64,000 bases of DNA from Crossaster papposus. Its lineage: Eukaryota > Echinodermata > Asteroidea > Velatida > Solasteridae. The stretch is from NCBI GenBank assembly GCA_037893245.1, contig JBAIAA010000351.1, positions 1,016,576 to 1,080,575 of the forward strand, given 5' to 3'. A model generated the notes under the pieces. The model was not told the origin of the DNA, searched no databases, and worked only from the letters and a program-made list of their open reading frames with translations. The position numbers were made by a program, and so were the translations under genes. Positions 46,740 through 58,337 of the stretch are shown here, in pieces. Positions within the stretch are counted from its first letter, which is position 1. Each line of letters opens with the position of its first letter.

Positions 46740-47548
46740 TGTGCTGTAAATACACTTGTGTCAATTCCTGCCGCCTTTAGCATATCTCTAATCCATCTGC
46801 TTATATACTGTCTGTAGATAAAGCCTTAAACGGCTTTTGAAAACTTACAAACAAACGTTTCTCATCACCACGAACATTCTTTGTTCGTTTTAAATATTCT
46901 GATAAATTGGTAACAACGCAAAGATCAGGATTTTCTGATAGAATGGGTAAAACAAAATCGGCTTGATGTACTCCTGGTCTACTTTGTTTTAATAAATTTC
47001 CCGCTGTAATACGACACTCTGTGTCAGATATTGATATATCATCAATGCATATGAGGTGCAGTGTTTGGGTTCGTTGGGCTGTAACTAGAGCCAACAACGT
47101 AACTACTTTCTTACTGAGCACCTTTAAAGAAAGTTCATTTGTATTACCTAACGACTTAAGGAAATTAAACAAAATACCAACATCCCATATAGTTTTATAT
47201 TGGGAACGATGATCTAGAATTAAAAACTCCCTTCATAAATCTTGTGGTTAGGACATGACTACCAAAAGTAACACCATCCATGGGCAAAGTAATGGACGAA
47301 ATTGCCGACCTGGCACAGTTAATGGAACTATAACCGAGTCCTTCGTCAAATAATTCTGTTAAAAATTGTAACGCAATGCCTATATTTGGCTTGATAGGGT
47401 TTGTGCTGTGTCTGCAGCAAAACGATTCCCATCTTCTGATATACGAAGCATACTGTTTTTGTGTGGAGTTTCTCCACGAAGCCACAATTATTTCAGTTGT
47501 CCGAACTGAGATACCTGTTCTTGCAAGTCGCTCCCGGATACATGGCAT
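46740..47548 (-). pseudogene. DIRS tyrosine recombinase remains
   Basis: The N-terminal part at 47195-47548 (RLARTGISVRTTEIIVASWR, KQYASYIRRWESFCCRHS) is the SAM-like core-binding domain of DIRS/Ngaro-type recombinases. The part at 46801-47172 (KKVVTLLALVTAQRTQTLHL) holds the start of the catalytic domain with its first catalytic Arg. Further C-terminal sequence continues to about 46740. Broken. Confidence 0.85.
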
Positions 47549-47593
47549 GCCAGTAGTGACAGCTTCGATTGAAGTGGGTGCACCGCTGATATA

Positions 47594-48832
47594 GTCCAGT
47601 CAAAATACATAATTTTGTTTTGTTGACCTCAAACAAATTGCAACAAATTATTTTTCACCACAGTGCACTTCTATAAGGTCCCTAGAATGACATACTAAAA
47701 ATCGACAAAAATCCAAGTGGTGCAAATATGTCTAATTTGCATAAATCGTTAATCCCTGCCGTGTAATATGTTTATATTCCCATATTTGGGTATATATTTT
47801 ATTTTTATTTTTTGAAAAGTTTATTTTGGCGATTATACTTAAACATCCGTACTTCAATAACATTTTCTAAAGCGTGTAAGTGACTAAATAATTATGAAAA
47901 TATAGTAATGGTCCAAAATTACTACAATTATACCCTATCATTTGCACGCATTTACCTTGTCTCCAGATATCATCAAGTAGTAAGTATTGAAGTGCTTCAA
48001 ATTCACCAAGTTGCTTACTGGCACAGTTATCCTATTAAAACCTTATGGAAAATCATATGGACAATGATAACATTGTGATATTTAGCCCAGCAAACAAAAA
48101 CTTGGAAAAAATGATGTGTCCCTAAATTGGGCTAACAAGTAGGTGAAGGGTTGCCTAAGGTGAGAGACTTGAACAAGTTCAAGGAAACCCCCCAAATTTA
48201 AGATTTTTGTTGCTTACAATAATCATATCTACGTTAAAATGTATTTTGGGGATTTCCTTGAACTTGTTCAAGTCTTCCATGTTAGGCAACCCTTTAACTA
48301 CTTTTTAGCCCAATTTATAGACACACCATTTTCCCCCAGTTTTTGTTTTCTGGGCTAAATATCACAATGTTATTATTGTTCATATGATTTTTCATAAGGT
48401 TTTAATATGATAACTGTGCCAGTAAGCAACTTGGTGAATTTGAAACTCACCAATACTGACTACATGATGATATCTGGAGACAGTGTAATGTGCACACATT
48501 TTATAGGGTCACAAAGTTGTCATTTTGGATAATTACTGTGTTCTCATAATTATTCAGTCACTTATATGCTTTAGCAAATGTTATTCAAGTAAGGATATGT
48601 AAGTAGAATCACCAAAATAAACTTTTCAAAAAATAAAAATAAAATATATACCCAAATATGGGAATAAACATTACATGGCAGGGATTAACGATTTATGCAA
48701 ATTAGACATATTTCCACCACTTGGATTTTTGTCGATTTTTAGTATGTCATTCTAGGAACCTTTTAGAAGTGCACTGTGGTGAAAAACAATTTGTTGCAAT
48801 TTGTTTGAGATCAAAACTTAGTTTTCCTGGAC
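47594..48832. mobile_element. 1.24-kb palindromic MITE inside the DIRS element (long form)
   Basis: The element starts GTCCAG and ends CTGGAC, with TA on both sides (47592-47593, 48833-48834). It is one long inverted repeat with its centre near 48210. Left-arm strings such as TGACATACTAAAAATCGAC, TGCCAGTAAGC (in complement), GGGCTAACAAGTAGG and TTGAACAAGTTCAAGG reappear in reverse order in the right arm. There is no ORF of note. The TA duplication would fit Tc1/mariner-like movement. The arms would fold into a hairpin of over 600 bp. It separates the RNase H and recombinase parts of the DIRS element. Confidence 0.93.
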
Positions 48833-48894
48833 TAATATATTCTGCGGTAGCTGTAATGGGTGCAGAGATGCCGAGATGAGTATTGGCTCTGCTT

Positions 48895-49443
48895 TCAGCA
48901 TAGGCTATGTATCAATTTCGGATACCAGAACTGGGTTGGCCAGTTTGGAACAACCAGAAGTCCCTCTGCCTTGTCGTTGTGTATCTTTTGAAGAACTCTG
49001 CTGATAAGGCTAAAAGGTGGGAAAGCATAAAAACTGTAATTGTTCCAAGACAACGTGAATGCATCTATCTCAATAGCCTCTGGGTCATGTTTCCACGACA
49101 CATACGGCTTGACCTGATAGTTTAATCTAGAAGCAAATAGATCAATATTCGGTTCTATAAACCTAGCACTTATTTGGCCAAAAATGTGCGGCTTAAGCAT
49201 CCATTCCCCATCGACATTGTTTCTTCTTGATTCAATGTCTGCCACTACGTTTTGTTTGCCTGGAATGTGAGCTGCACTAAGCCAAATATTGTTGGCTTTA
49301 GCCCATTGCCACACCTGGCGTGTGACTCTGTCACACTCTATCGATCGTATTCCGCCCATGTTGTTGATGTATGCAATCGCTGTTGTATTATCAATATACA
49401 ACCGCACATGTGAGTTCATGCATTCCTTCGAAAAGGACTTCAA
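48895..49443 (-). pseudogene. DIRS RNase H remains
   Basis: The minus strand encodes LYIDNTTAIAYINNMGG, then AAHIPGKQNVVADIESR, then PNIDLFASRLNYQVKPYVSW. This is the RNase H and the adjoining C-terminal part usual in DIRS polyproteins, where the block PxIDLFASRxN is highly characteristic. This part is open over 182 codons. Confidence 0.88.
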
Positions 49444-49601
49444 TGCAAAGAAAGAGGCAAGAATTTCAAGAATATTTATGTGAGCATGTGCTTCTTGATG
49501 TGTCTAATGACCCCCTGTGCGGTTGTCATTACAAACAGCACCCCATCCTGTAAGGGATGCATCTGAAGTAATAATAACACTTGGCTTTGAGTGTATTATA
49601 C

Positions 49602-50297
49602 TTAAATGTCTTGTGGCTTCTGTGGATTTAATATTTTTAATCCACCAATTGATCGGTCATTTAACGCCTCTTCTGACAAATTCATTTGAGAATCAAAGTC
49701 TCTGTCATTTTGTTGCAGTGCTCTTATTTTGTCTCTCTCGACTTGTCGGTAAAACAGTTGGCCAAACATTACGCCTGGAAAATTTGACACCAGTATGCCA
49801 ATAACCTGAGCCACTTCTCGTATAAGCACAGATTCTTTTATAAACAAGTTTTGACATTTTTCTTTTAGCTTTTCAGCTTTCTGTAATGTCAGGGAAATTG
49901 ACATATCATTCGAGTTAAACACAAAACCAAGGAAAGTTATTTCCTGTACTGGAATAGAAACCGACTTTGTGTCGTGAATTATGAAGCCTGCTTCGGCCAT
50001 AAGTTGTTTTGTCGCCACCGTATTATTGTAACATTCCTCGTAAGTTTTTCCAAACAATAAGGAATCATCAATGTATGCAACTGATTGAAACCCTTGGCTT
50101 CTGAGAACCGAGTATATAGGTTTCATTAATTTTGTGAATAGACGTAGAGCGGAAGCAAGCCCATTTGGGAGGCAGGTGTACTGATAAAGGGTGTCACCAA
50201 ACTGGAATTTCAAATATTTCCTATGTTCAGTTGCAATCGGTACTGAATAATAGGCGTCTCTTAGGTCAATAGATGACATGAAACAACCTTTTGTCAT
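49602..50297 (-). pseudogene. DIRS reverse transcriptase remains
   Basis: Contains SSIDLRDAYYSVPI (first catalytic Asp), YQYTCLPNGLASALRLFTKL (in place of the more usual GL-S-AP) and SVAYIDDSLLFG (YIDD catalytic pair), then ITFLGFVFNSNDMSISL of the thumb. These are standard DIRS/Ngaro-type RT blocks. The N-terminal RT part upstream (50300-50560) is present in decayed form. Confidence 0.9.
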
Positions 50298-50744
50298 TAA
50301 ATGCTGCTTGCAGACTGTAAAGTCTCCATCTTAAAATGATGATATTTCACATTTTTTATTTAACGACTTTAAATTCAATATCGTTCGGCTATGTACGTCT
50401 TTTTCGGCCGCAAAAAAAATATTTGACAAGAATTCTTCTGGTTCATGTGAAGTTTTCACAATAACTCCTTTTGCAGGAGCTTATGCAACTTCCTTGTAAA
50501 CAATTTGTTGTTCAAAGTCATTCAAGGCATATTGCTTTGGTGTGAAAATTTGTCTCGGTGTGGTTTCGAACTCAATTTTGAGTCCTTTTACTATGCTCAA
50601 AATAGATTGGTCTTGAAGTAATATTACTCCATAATGAAAAATAATTGGTGTATTCTTCCTGCTATGAATGAGCTTGCTTTATAGCTTCACTGATTTCAGC
50701 AATAAATGTGCTAACCTGTGCTATGCTGGAAGAACTTGGCGCAT

Positions 50745-52171
50745 TTACGGGCGTGTCACTGTGCTTTGGCCCCGCCTGTATCCTCGTCCCCGGCCGTGGC
50801 TGCTTTTTTGCCGGTCGATTCCCTTGCGTAGGGATGGGAGTAGGATTGGTTGTACCTTTTTGCCGACATTGAACGGCCTGAGTAATGTCCTATACCCATA
50901 AGTTTGTATTACCTCCATCAGCCTGGTGACCAAGTTTATTTCCAACTTTGTTGGTTGTTTTATATCATGAACTGCTTTTGTCAAGTCGTCCCCAAAAAGA
51001 AGTTTGGTAATTGGGCACCCGAAGGAGCGCAGAGGCGCTGGTACTGTGTATTGAGATCGGGACGCATTAGTTCCCTACGTCTCAAGTTTAGCTCTATGTT
51101 GGCATTGGCCATTAAAGTTATAGTGTCCGTAGCTAGTTTTACCTCTTTCTTTCACACCTTGATTTTGGCTAGCAACTTCTCTGTTGTTGCAGTAGAGGAA
51201 CAAAATGCTGAAACAAGCAATTTTTGAACTCTCAAGAACTTTAAGTTCCGGGTCCGAGTACTAGGCTTGAGTAGCGGCCCATATTTCTGGGTTCACTTTC
51301 AGTTTTATTAGATTGGTACAATTTTTGGGGTCTGTTTTTAAGCTTTTTGCTTTTCAGACAGTTTATCATCAGACAACTTTGTCTTGAGGATTTGTCAGTC
51401 AGGGTAGCAAGTTTGTCTTTAAGTTTGGGTCCAATCTTATCATCTGCTTCATACTCCTGTTGGACATCGTCCAAAAGATCGTCACTTGACGAGCCATTTT
51501 GTCATCCTCGAGAGAACAGGCGTCTTAGTTCAGCTTCTGTGTCATCAGAATCTGCATTGTTTGAAACAACCACGACTGATTTCAGCCGTTTGGCTCTTCT
51601 GCCCGGGCACATGCTCAAGGAGCTAACGCTTGCATTCCTTTCCTTTGTTATTAGTCGCCTCAATGAAATCACTTGTGAATTGGCAAAGCCTCTTTCATTG
51701 CTTGCATTAAGCCTATGAAGCACGATATGTGGCAGAGAAAACCCCCCCTCTTTTGTCTTGACCCATTGTGTTCCGGAATCTCAGAATTCCTGTTAGGTTC
51801 AAGGGGGGGTGGGTTAGGTTACAATAGTGTTATGTGCGTATAAAGTATAGGGATAAGGGGGTACCCCTCTGCCACATATCGTGCAGGGTATAGCATTAAG
51901 GTATTGTTTAACCCTTGCCACGGTTCATTGGGCGTGGACGTGGTGGCAACGCCCTGGAATGGTGTACTGACTGTATTCGGATATATGTAGAGTTTTTGAC
52001 AATTTTGTCTTTACCTTTACACTTCAAAGTCCTCTGTTTAACTTTCGTTTCGGAAAATTCGGAAAGATTGGCTATTGAGCCATCTTCCACGGGTAAACCA
52101 CAACCCCGTCTTCGAGGTGTCGTTTGCGGAGATAAATCTGAGAAATCCCCGATATCCAAAAAACTATCCAT
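50745..52171 (-). pseudogene. DIRS gag-like region remains
   Basis: Three separate parts can be read: 51908-52171 (acidic/basic N terminus with the PRPRPMNRGKG end), 51241-51723 (ADDKIGPKLKDKLATLTDKS, a helix typical of DIRS gag, followed by a basic part) and 50745-50984 (DIKQPTKLEINLVTRL, then a Gly-Arg-rich RGRGYRRGQ end, likely nucleic-acid binding). A MITE (51712-51892) sits between two of the parts. Broken. Confidence 0.7.
51712..51892. mobile_element. hAT-like MITE inside DIRS gag, copy 3
   Basis: GCACGATATGTGGCAGAG at the left is exactly complementary to CTCTGCCACATATCGTGC at the right. GCATTAAG at 51704-51711 and 51893-51900 is a perfect 8-bp target duplication. It is the cleanest copy of the family and fixes the target-site length, hence the hAT assignment. 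C and G runs flank the centre. Confidence 0.93.
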
Positions 52172-52299
52172 AGCTTGGTTTGTTATATAACTAAAGACTA
52201 TAGGCCTATCATGTAAAGGCTAAAACAATCTCGTATGCTTCAGTATGATACATAAGCATTGGCCTATGCACATAACACTGTGTTGGAGAGAACGGAGTA

Positions 52300-52407
52300 G
52301 CGTCCGTTCATCGGCTGGCTATATCGCACAAATGATTGTAGCTGGCTGGTAAGCGCTATCTCACGTGGTCTACTGGAGTGACGTCATAATGGTGAGGTAG
52401 AACCTAA
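52300..52407. repeat. DIRS terminal repeat (5' end of element)
   Basis: Read on the minus strand from 52407: TTAGGTTCTACCTCACCATT, ATGACGTCACTCCAG, ACCACGTGAGATAGCGCTTA, CCAGCCAGCTACAATCA. It matches the left terminal repeat in inverted orientation and matches the second half of the internal complementary region. Confidence 0.85.
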
Positions 52408-54162
52408 ACTCGGGCGCCTACTCCCAAAGGACCAATTCGGCGTGTCAATCAGACTGTGTGCATTGACCAAAAAGATTTAGACTTTTGGTCGAAGTTACTT
52501 ATGAACAGTTGCAACACCCAGGTACCGTATTTTATAACGAAAGGCATTCTACTAAATATTAAGAAATGATTGAAATAATGCTAGTCGTGGCGTAATGTTT
52601 ATCACACACCCGTATTCGAATCACGACATTAGTTGTTGCCGTTTTCAAACCAAAAGCAAATCTCCAACGCAGGCTAAATTATGTTGGTGTGTGCAAAGGC
52701 AAACAAAAAAATAACTTTTAAAACACAACATATACTCAAATCTGAAAAACTCGTTAGGGGAAACAAATATTGTTTTTTTTTTTTAGAGGCACAAGGCACG
52801 CATCTTTACACTTCGGGTAACGCTGGATGCGAATTGATGAGTTTTCACATATGCCAGATAAACCAGTTCCAATGAAAAGCTAATTAAGCGATTTTTTTTC
52901 TTACGTTATTGTCGGTAATCATAGTCTTCCTTTTTAATAATTTGAATGTTAATATTTCCACAGTTATGGTTCTGGATGATAAAGTGCTTCTGAGAAGTGA
53001 TTTGGAACAGGTGTGCAACTTTCTGGTATCTACGAAAATAAACATTACATGGCCCTTTAACAAGTCAAGAAAGTCTGAGCTATACATCTGACGCATGCGC
53101 GTTATGTTCAGTGGAGTCAAACTAACAAGGTCTTGGTCTGCATGAAAAATAAAGTCGCCTGGCCTGCTAAAATATGACCTTATGTTTGTGATGAGCAGAT
53201 AGTTGATTGGTCCTTAAATTATTTCTTGTCCCACTCACTCGCCCTAATCGTAAATTCTGACATTACCACCGACAGTAAACCAGCTCTTATTGGCCTTGGA
53301 CAACAAAACCGTGCCTTTACAAAATATTCATCCTGGAAGTCCCATATACAGTTTCTTAATAATAAAAGAAGAAGATAAATATTCCATTTCATATTTGCCT
53401 CTCCATAACCAGCCCATGGGGTTCTCCTAACGGTTTTTTTAACCCGAAATCGTCTAGGACAAAACATGCTTTACAATGCAAATAAAATGCTAAAAAGTAC
53501 TGCAAATGATTGGCTAGCAGTTACTCAATCCATTATTTTGACCAAAACAGAAGGAAAAAAAATCTGCATGGATCGAAAGACAAAACCTGGTATTGTACGT
53601 TATTCGGTGAACCAAGTTGAGAAAAATACCGTGGGGTTTCCCCACGCGTTTTTGCACAGGTGACACTGGGGCCCAGTATACAAAAAGTATTTGAGGCCCC
53701 ACTTATGGGGCTAGACCCTTCCGCATATCAAAATACATTATTTTGTCATTGTAAAGTTCCTCGTACTTACTAGACGTTAGATCGACAACACCGGGAATCC
53801 ATTGTTTAAACCAGAGTTTAAAATTGATTGTATTCTTGGTGGGTAACCTTTAGTGTCCAACGCACTAATATCAGTAATTTGGAAATCTTAACAGCAGAAA
53901 TGCAGTGGAAAACGAGAATATAACTGTAAAATTCGTGCTGCGCCTCCGTTTGCGGTCTGTGGATTGTATGCAGAGTGCCCTCGACTAGAGCCCACGCTGC
54001 ATCGGGAAAAATCGGCCACCGACCTCCTAAACACGAAAGGCACCACTTCGCGGGCGTGGGCCATGATATTTGTGAATTGAACTAATACCAAGTAAAGGAA
54101 CAATAACGTAAATGTCTCTTTAGCTAAAACGTCAGCTAGGTGGGGTAGTTGTCCCAGCCACA
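52408..54162. other. spacer, no recognised gene
   Basis: AT-rich single-copy-looking sequence. The open frames here (for example 52681-52875, 53219-53467, 53466-53663, 53888-54163) show no family features, and opposing frames overlap. Confidence 0.5.
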
Positions 54163-54324
54163 TTAGTGTCCACTGAGTATCTCGGTGTTCTCGATTAATG
54201 CGGTGCCTTCGCCCAAGTCCTTGATCTTGTATATCAATGAATGGAGGTCAGCTGAGATGTCGTAAGCGTAATCTGGTGTCTCTCCACACATTCTGAAACA
54301 ATCTCGGTGGATCTCTCTCCAGAC
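54163..54324 (-). CDS. exon-like stretch, unrecognised
   Basis: A minus-strand frame of 53 codons (TAA at 54163-54165) encodes VWREIHRDCFRMCGETPDYA and YDISADLHSLIYKIKDLGEG, then TALIENTEILSGH. The mix of aromatic, charged and Cys residues looks like real protein. It is bounded upstream by an in-frame stop just past TTTGCTGAG (54325-54333), which could serve as a splice acceptor. I cannot name a family. It may be a host exon or a pseudogene. Confidence 0.27.
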   Translation of the reverse strand, partial: VWREIHRDCFRMCGETPDYAYDISADLHSLIYKIKDLGEGTALIENTEILSGH

Positions 54325-54774
54325 TCAGCAAATACACTAATCTTGTGTTGTTATCTAGCGTGTCATCAGCGAAGTCGGGATAAAGGAGGGTGTACAAGCC
54401 TGGGAACTGGCAAACGGCAAACCGAATATGCAGCTAAAGAGGAACACTCGGACCATACTGTCGAACGAAGTCCAGCGAAAGGATAGATGCTTATATTCTG
54501 GCATCATTTACCATGTGTAATGGAATGATAGAAATTCAAGAGCGACGTATCAAAGCTTTATGAACGAAAATGCTACCACATCTGATTCATAATGGGATCA
54601 CCCGTGAAATTTATTACATTATAGTCAAGTCTACGAGAAAGAGCTGGTGTGTGCCCCTAATCTCCAGACGGGTTCCTTTACACACTCGTGCATAGTGAAC
54701 CAACTGTGCGCTTTAGGGTGAAGCTCGTATAAGGATTTCATTCGACCTCGTGCGCACGGCTCACATAATGACTG

Positions 54775-55015
54775 AAGCAAGAAACAAGATGGAGGAGGAC
54801 CCCCCCCCCTCCCCCCCTCCACCCTTTGTGTGTGGTCATGGTGCTTGCAGAATGTTGTGAGTTTCTCACAAGAATTCGTGTTTAGTCTTTGTTCTAGGGG
54901 GGCGGGGTGAGGGGGAGCCTGGGGGAGGGGGTGCTCAGGTAACACATAGTCTCAGAGGTGTATAGGTCTATTGGGGGCTAAGGGTGACGTCCCTCGGTCT
55001 TATATCGTGCTGGCA
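54775..55015. mobile_element. hAT-like MITE, copy 4 (diverged)
   Basis: Same order as the other copies: a C run with CCTCC, then TGTGTGGTCATGGTGCTTGC-AGAATGTTG, then a G run, then GTAACACATAGTCTCAG, then TATAGGTCTATTGGGGG, and finally CGGTCTTATATCGTGCTGGC. The left terminal repeat is worn. Probably the oldest copy of the four. Confidence 0.7.
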
Positions 55016-56917
55016 CAGCCGCACGGGAAAAAAGCAAAGGTTTCATTATGTTGTGCTCTCAAAATGACAGCTCAGGCCAGAAGGTAATTCCTCCGGCGAT
55101 TGAAGGAGTTATCTCTGTTAAGTGTTGAGATAACTTAACATGAGGGACTACTCTCACACAAAAACGTGCGTGGCAAACCGAGTGTTTACCCCCTTAACAC
55201 CTCAAATATTTCTTTATTTTATTACAATTATTGCTTGATCGAAGGCCTTCTATACATGTTCACTGTTGAATTTGTTTTTAAATGGGAAAAGGTTATGCAC
55301 GACGACACGAAACAAAATTGCTTACAATTAAGCATTGGCAGTTGTCGAGCTGCCATAGTAGCATCGAGATGAACTAGGGATTACAAAAGGCCCGGTTTTT
55401 TCCCGAAGAGTATTTTTCAGTTCCAACTTTATCGCACATGCTTTGTATTGAAGGTGAAAAAGGAAAAACGGACACTTGTTGCGATTCTACTGCAATGTGG
55501 CTTTGACCCAACTACGGGAAATATGCGTAAGATGGAAGAGTGGACGCCGACCTGCCGTGCTGCATTCGTGCAAACATATTAGCAGGAAGAAAACCAATTG
55601 TGTGGCGACACAAGAGGGCGTTAAAATATAAAGCGACAAGTCTATCTGACAAATTTAAGAGAAATGACCTGAAAGTTGGTCCTCCACGTTGCCAATGAAC
55701 CAATTCCGTCCTGGCCAAGGTTCTATTTATGTGAACCACTAGCATGCGTACATCATTAACATGAATGAAGAAATCGCTTTCATATAATTTTCCTAAAGTG
55801 TACAATATGTAAACATGCCTTGAACTGTTTTTGTTTTTCTTGTTTTTAATTCTCATTACTGAAACGAAAAGGACAACACAAAATCCATTTCCACAAAACC
55901 TTTTGCTTTGGAAAAAATTGTTTTGCTTGGGTGACTCTGTACTTCGTAAATTTAGAAAATTAAAAACAAAAACAAAAACATTAGATGCATGTTTACATTC
56001 TGTACATTTGTAAAAATATTACTTGAATTGAGAAAAGAATATTAAAAAACATAATTTCTCTCCATCTTGTACAATCTCTATGCAAGAACAGTGTCATTTT
56101 TTATTGGTCATCACATTTAATAATCGGCAGCATTTCACTGCTGAAGGTTAAACTGTTGGTCGTGAAGAAACTTTATTGTTTCAGACTACATTTTACATTT
56201 TATGTAACAGGTTAAGGAGCCTAACTGTCTTCCAGAAAAATGCAAAATTTCCCAGGGGGACTTATTCTTCTGGATAGACCTTGTTTATCATCACCATAGA
56301 TACTGAGCATACTGATGTGTGTTCTACTAACAACTAGGGGATGCTCCGCGCTATGAGGCGGCACCCGCTAACTTGGTAAAATCGTAACTTGTTTTTAATC
56401 GACGACTGCAGCGCTTATCAAGCTATGAAATATCGAAAAGCGCACCACGAGAGAGATGATTGCATGTTCTTTCTAAATTAGCCTTTAGCAGGTAGGCACG
56501 ATACCACAGCTGTTGGTTATTGACTCTCGCAACAAAATCATAAATTGACTTTAAAACGTACTTTGGCAAAGAATGTAGCCAAGGAGATATATCAGAAAAA
56601 CTTAGACGCGAACAAACAAGAAAAAATGTATAACTCAATACGAGCAAAGCTGAGGTAAATAAATGATATACACAAGATTTCGGGTACACTGCGCTTGCTG
56701 GGATTTACTCGAGAGTTTTAGGCGTGAGTCTACCTATGATCAACCTATGGGCGTCCAGTCTACGAGTAGACTCAGAAGATCTCTCACCATCTCTCAATTT
56801 TGATAAAAAATAGAATAGAAATAGAAAACACTAAAAAGTTAGTTCGTTAATAGAATGACTCTATACAATAAGCATGCGCCAACGATCTTCGTATCACGGC
56901 GCCATTATCTCTATGTA
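55016..56917. other. spacer, no convincing gene
   Basis: A/T-rich sequence. Two minus-strand frames, 55512-55856 (114 codons) and 56423-56689 (SFSDISPWLHSLPKYVLKSI region), have a fairly normal amino acid mix but match nothing I know and carry no other support. Confidence 0.45.
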
Positions 56918-58132
56918 TGGCCCTGTCACACCAGACCATTTTAGGCCAAACGCGTGAGTAACGTGTGTAAATTTTGAGCACACGACGCTGGCAAACGCTG
57001 AGCGCACAACGCATAGGCCAGCGTTAGCAACACGACTGAGCGCGTTACTCACGCGCTGAGACATGCTGTCACACGCTGAGAAAAAACATATTTTTTTCAA
57101 CATACATACAATTTTCCAGCGTTTGCCAGCGTGTGACTGTACACGCTGGCGGAGCGTTGGAGGTTTGTTACTCACGCGTCTCGAACACGCTAGACGATCG
57201 CGTTATCAACCCGCTACTCACACGCTGGCGCACGCTGGCGTACGCTGGCGTACTCTGGCGACACGCTGGTTATGGCCCTGTCACCCCAGAACGTTTTGAG
57301 GCCAATGCATGAGTAGCGCGTTAAAAACAGTTGATCAACGCTGGCAAGTCGCTGAACTTTCACAGAAAAAGTCAAGTGGAACCTGTGATTTCAGCGTGTC
57401 TATACAGGTTGATAATGGGTTCACTAGCGTATTGCCAGCGCGTGAGTATCGTTGTGAGGAACGCGCTCAGCGTGTGAGGTAACGTACTCACTGATTTGAT
57501 AGTAAAAATACGAACAGCGGGTCGCCAGCGCGTGAGTAGTGGGTTAGTAACGATCGTCTAGCGCCTGTTCGACGGCCATGATTAACGACCACCCTGCGCG
57601 CCGCCAGCGTGTGCAGGCACCACGCTGGCAAACGCTGAAAATTTTAGGTATTTTGAAAAAGTGTATTTTTGCCTCAGCGTGTGACAGCGTGTTCCAGCGT
57701 GTGGGTAACGCGCTTAGCGTGTTGCGAACGCTGGCCTAGCGTTGGTCAACGTTTACCCGCGTGTTACCGAAATATTCAGCACACGTTATGGTCTAAAACG
57801 TTCTGGTGTGACAGGGCCATTAGTGTGTAGTTGCGCGTCGCTTTTTATATACAACTAACCATGTGGTCGTTGCAGTACGCTGGCGCGCGTTTGAACGCGC
57901 TACTCACCGCCGCTGGGCAGTCGTTCATGCAATGGTCGAGTGCGTTGAGCTAACGCGTTTCTCAACGCGCTGGCGAACGCATTGAACCCGTTAAGCAACA
58001 GCGTTATGGACACGCTGAAATCACGGTTTCACTTGACTTTTCTGTGGAAGTTCAGCGTTTGCCAGCGTATCAACTATTTTTAACGCGCTACTCACGCGTT
58101 GGCCTAAAACGTTCTAGTGCGGACCAGGGCCA
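56918..58132. mobile_element. Harbinger-like MITE (outer), split by a copy of its own family
   Basis: Starts TGGCCCTGTCACACCAGACC and ends CCAGGGCCA. The body is packed with the strings ACGCTGGC, GCCAGCGT, CGCGTTACTCAC and TCAGCGTGTGA. The halves 56918-57272 and 57820-58132 belong together once the inner copy is taken out, giving an element of about 665 bp. The outer end sequence TTA and the start GTA leave only a worn target duplication. GGCCCTGTC-type ends with TWA target sites are usual for the PIF/Harbinger superfamily. No ORF of value; the frames at 56894-57299 come from the repeats. Confidence 0.8.
57273..57819. mobile_element. Harbinger-like MITE (inner), inserted in opposite orientation
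   Basis: Begins TGGCCCTGTCACCCCAGAAC and ends GTTCTGGTGTGACAGGGCCA. TTA stands at both flanks (57270-57272 and 57820-57822) as a target duplication. The left part matches the right half of the outer element in inverse orientation and the right part matches its left half, so both are the same family in opposite orientation. Length 547 bp. Confidence 0.85.
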
Positions 58133-58337
58133 TTAACAAGTGTGGAGTTACCATGATGGGTAACAAACTGTTGTGATAACAACCGGCTGATCTCGGTAAG
58201 TTGAGCATAGAAGACGTAGCGAACTACGGCTATGGTAAGGGGGTCGATGTACGTTAAAAACTGGTGGTCAATCAAAATATCACTGCCGCCTAATATATTA
58301 AATTCGGGCCAAAAATATTTACTTCATTATAATAAAA

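Larger units (their letters stand above)
45716..52407 (-). mobile_element. DIRS-type tyrosine-recombinase retroelement, fossil
   Basis: Parts in order on the minus strand are: terminal repeat (to 52407), gag-like region (about 50745-52171), reverse transcriptase (49602-50297), RNase H (48895-49443), tyrosine recombinase (46740-47548), internal complementary region (45905-46040) and the other terminal repeat (from 45716). This is the usual DIRS order. Total length is 6.7 kb, including two later MITE insertions (47594-48832 and 51712-51892). The termini look complete. The coding part is broken, with several breaks besides the two insertions. Domains are still easy to read, so the element is of middle age, clearly younger than the Polinton remains. 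Confidence 0.9.

Noticed and set aside
56894-57299. Open frames of 78-93 codons in the Harbinger-like MITE
   Set aside because: They arise from the repeated ACGCTGGC motifs and overlap on opposite strands.
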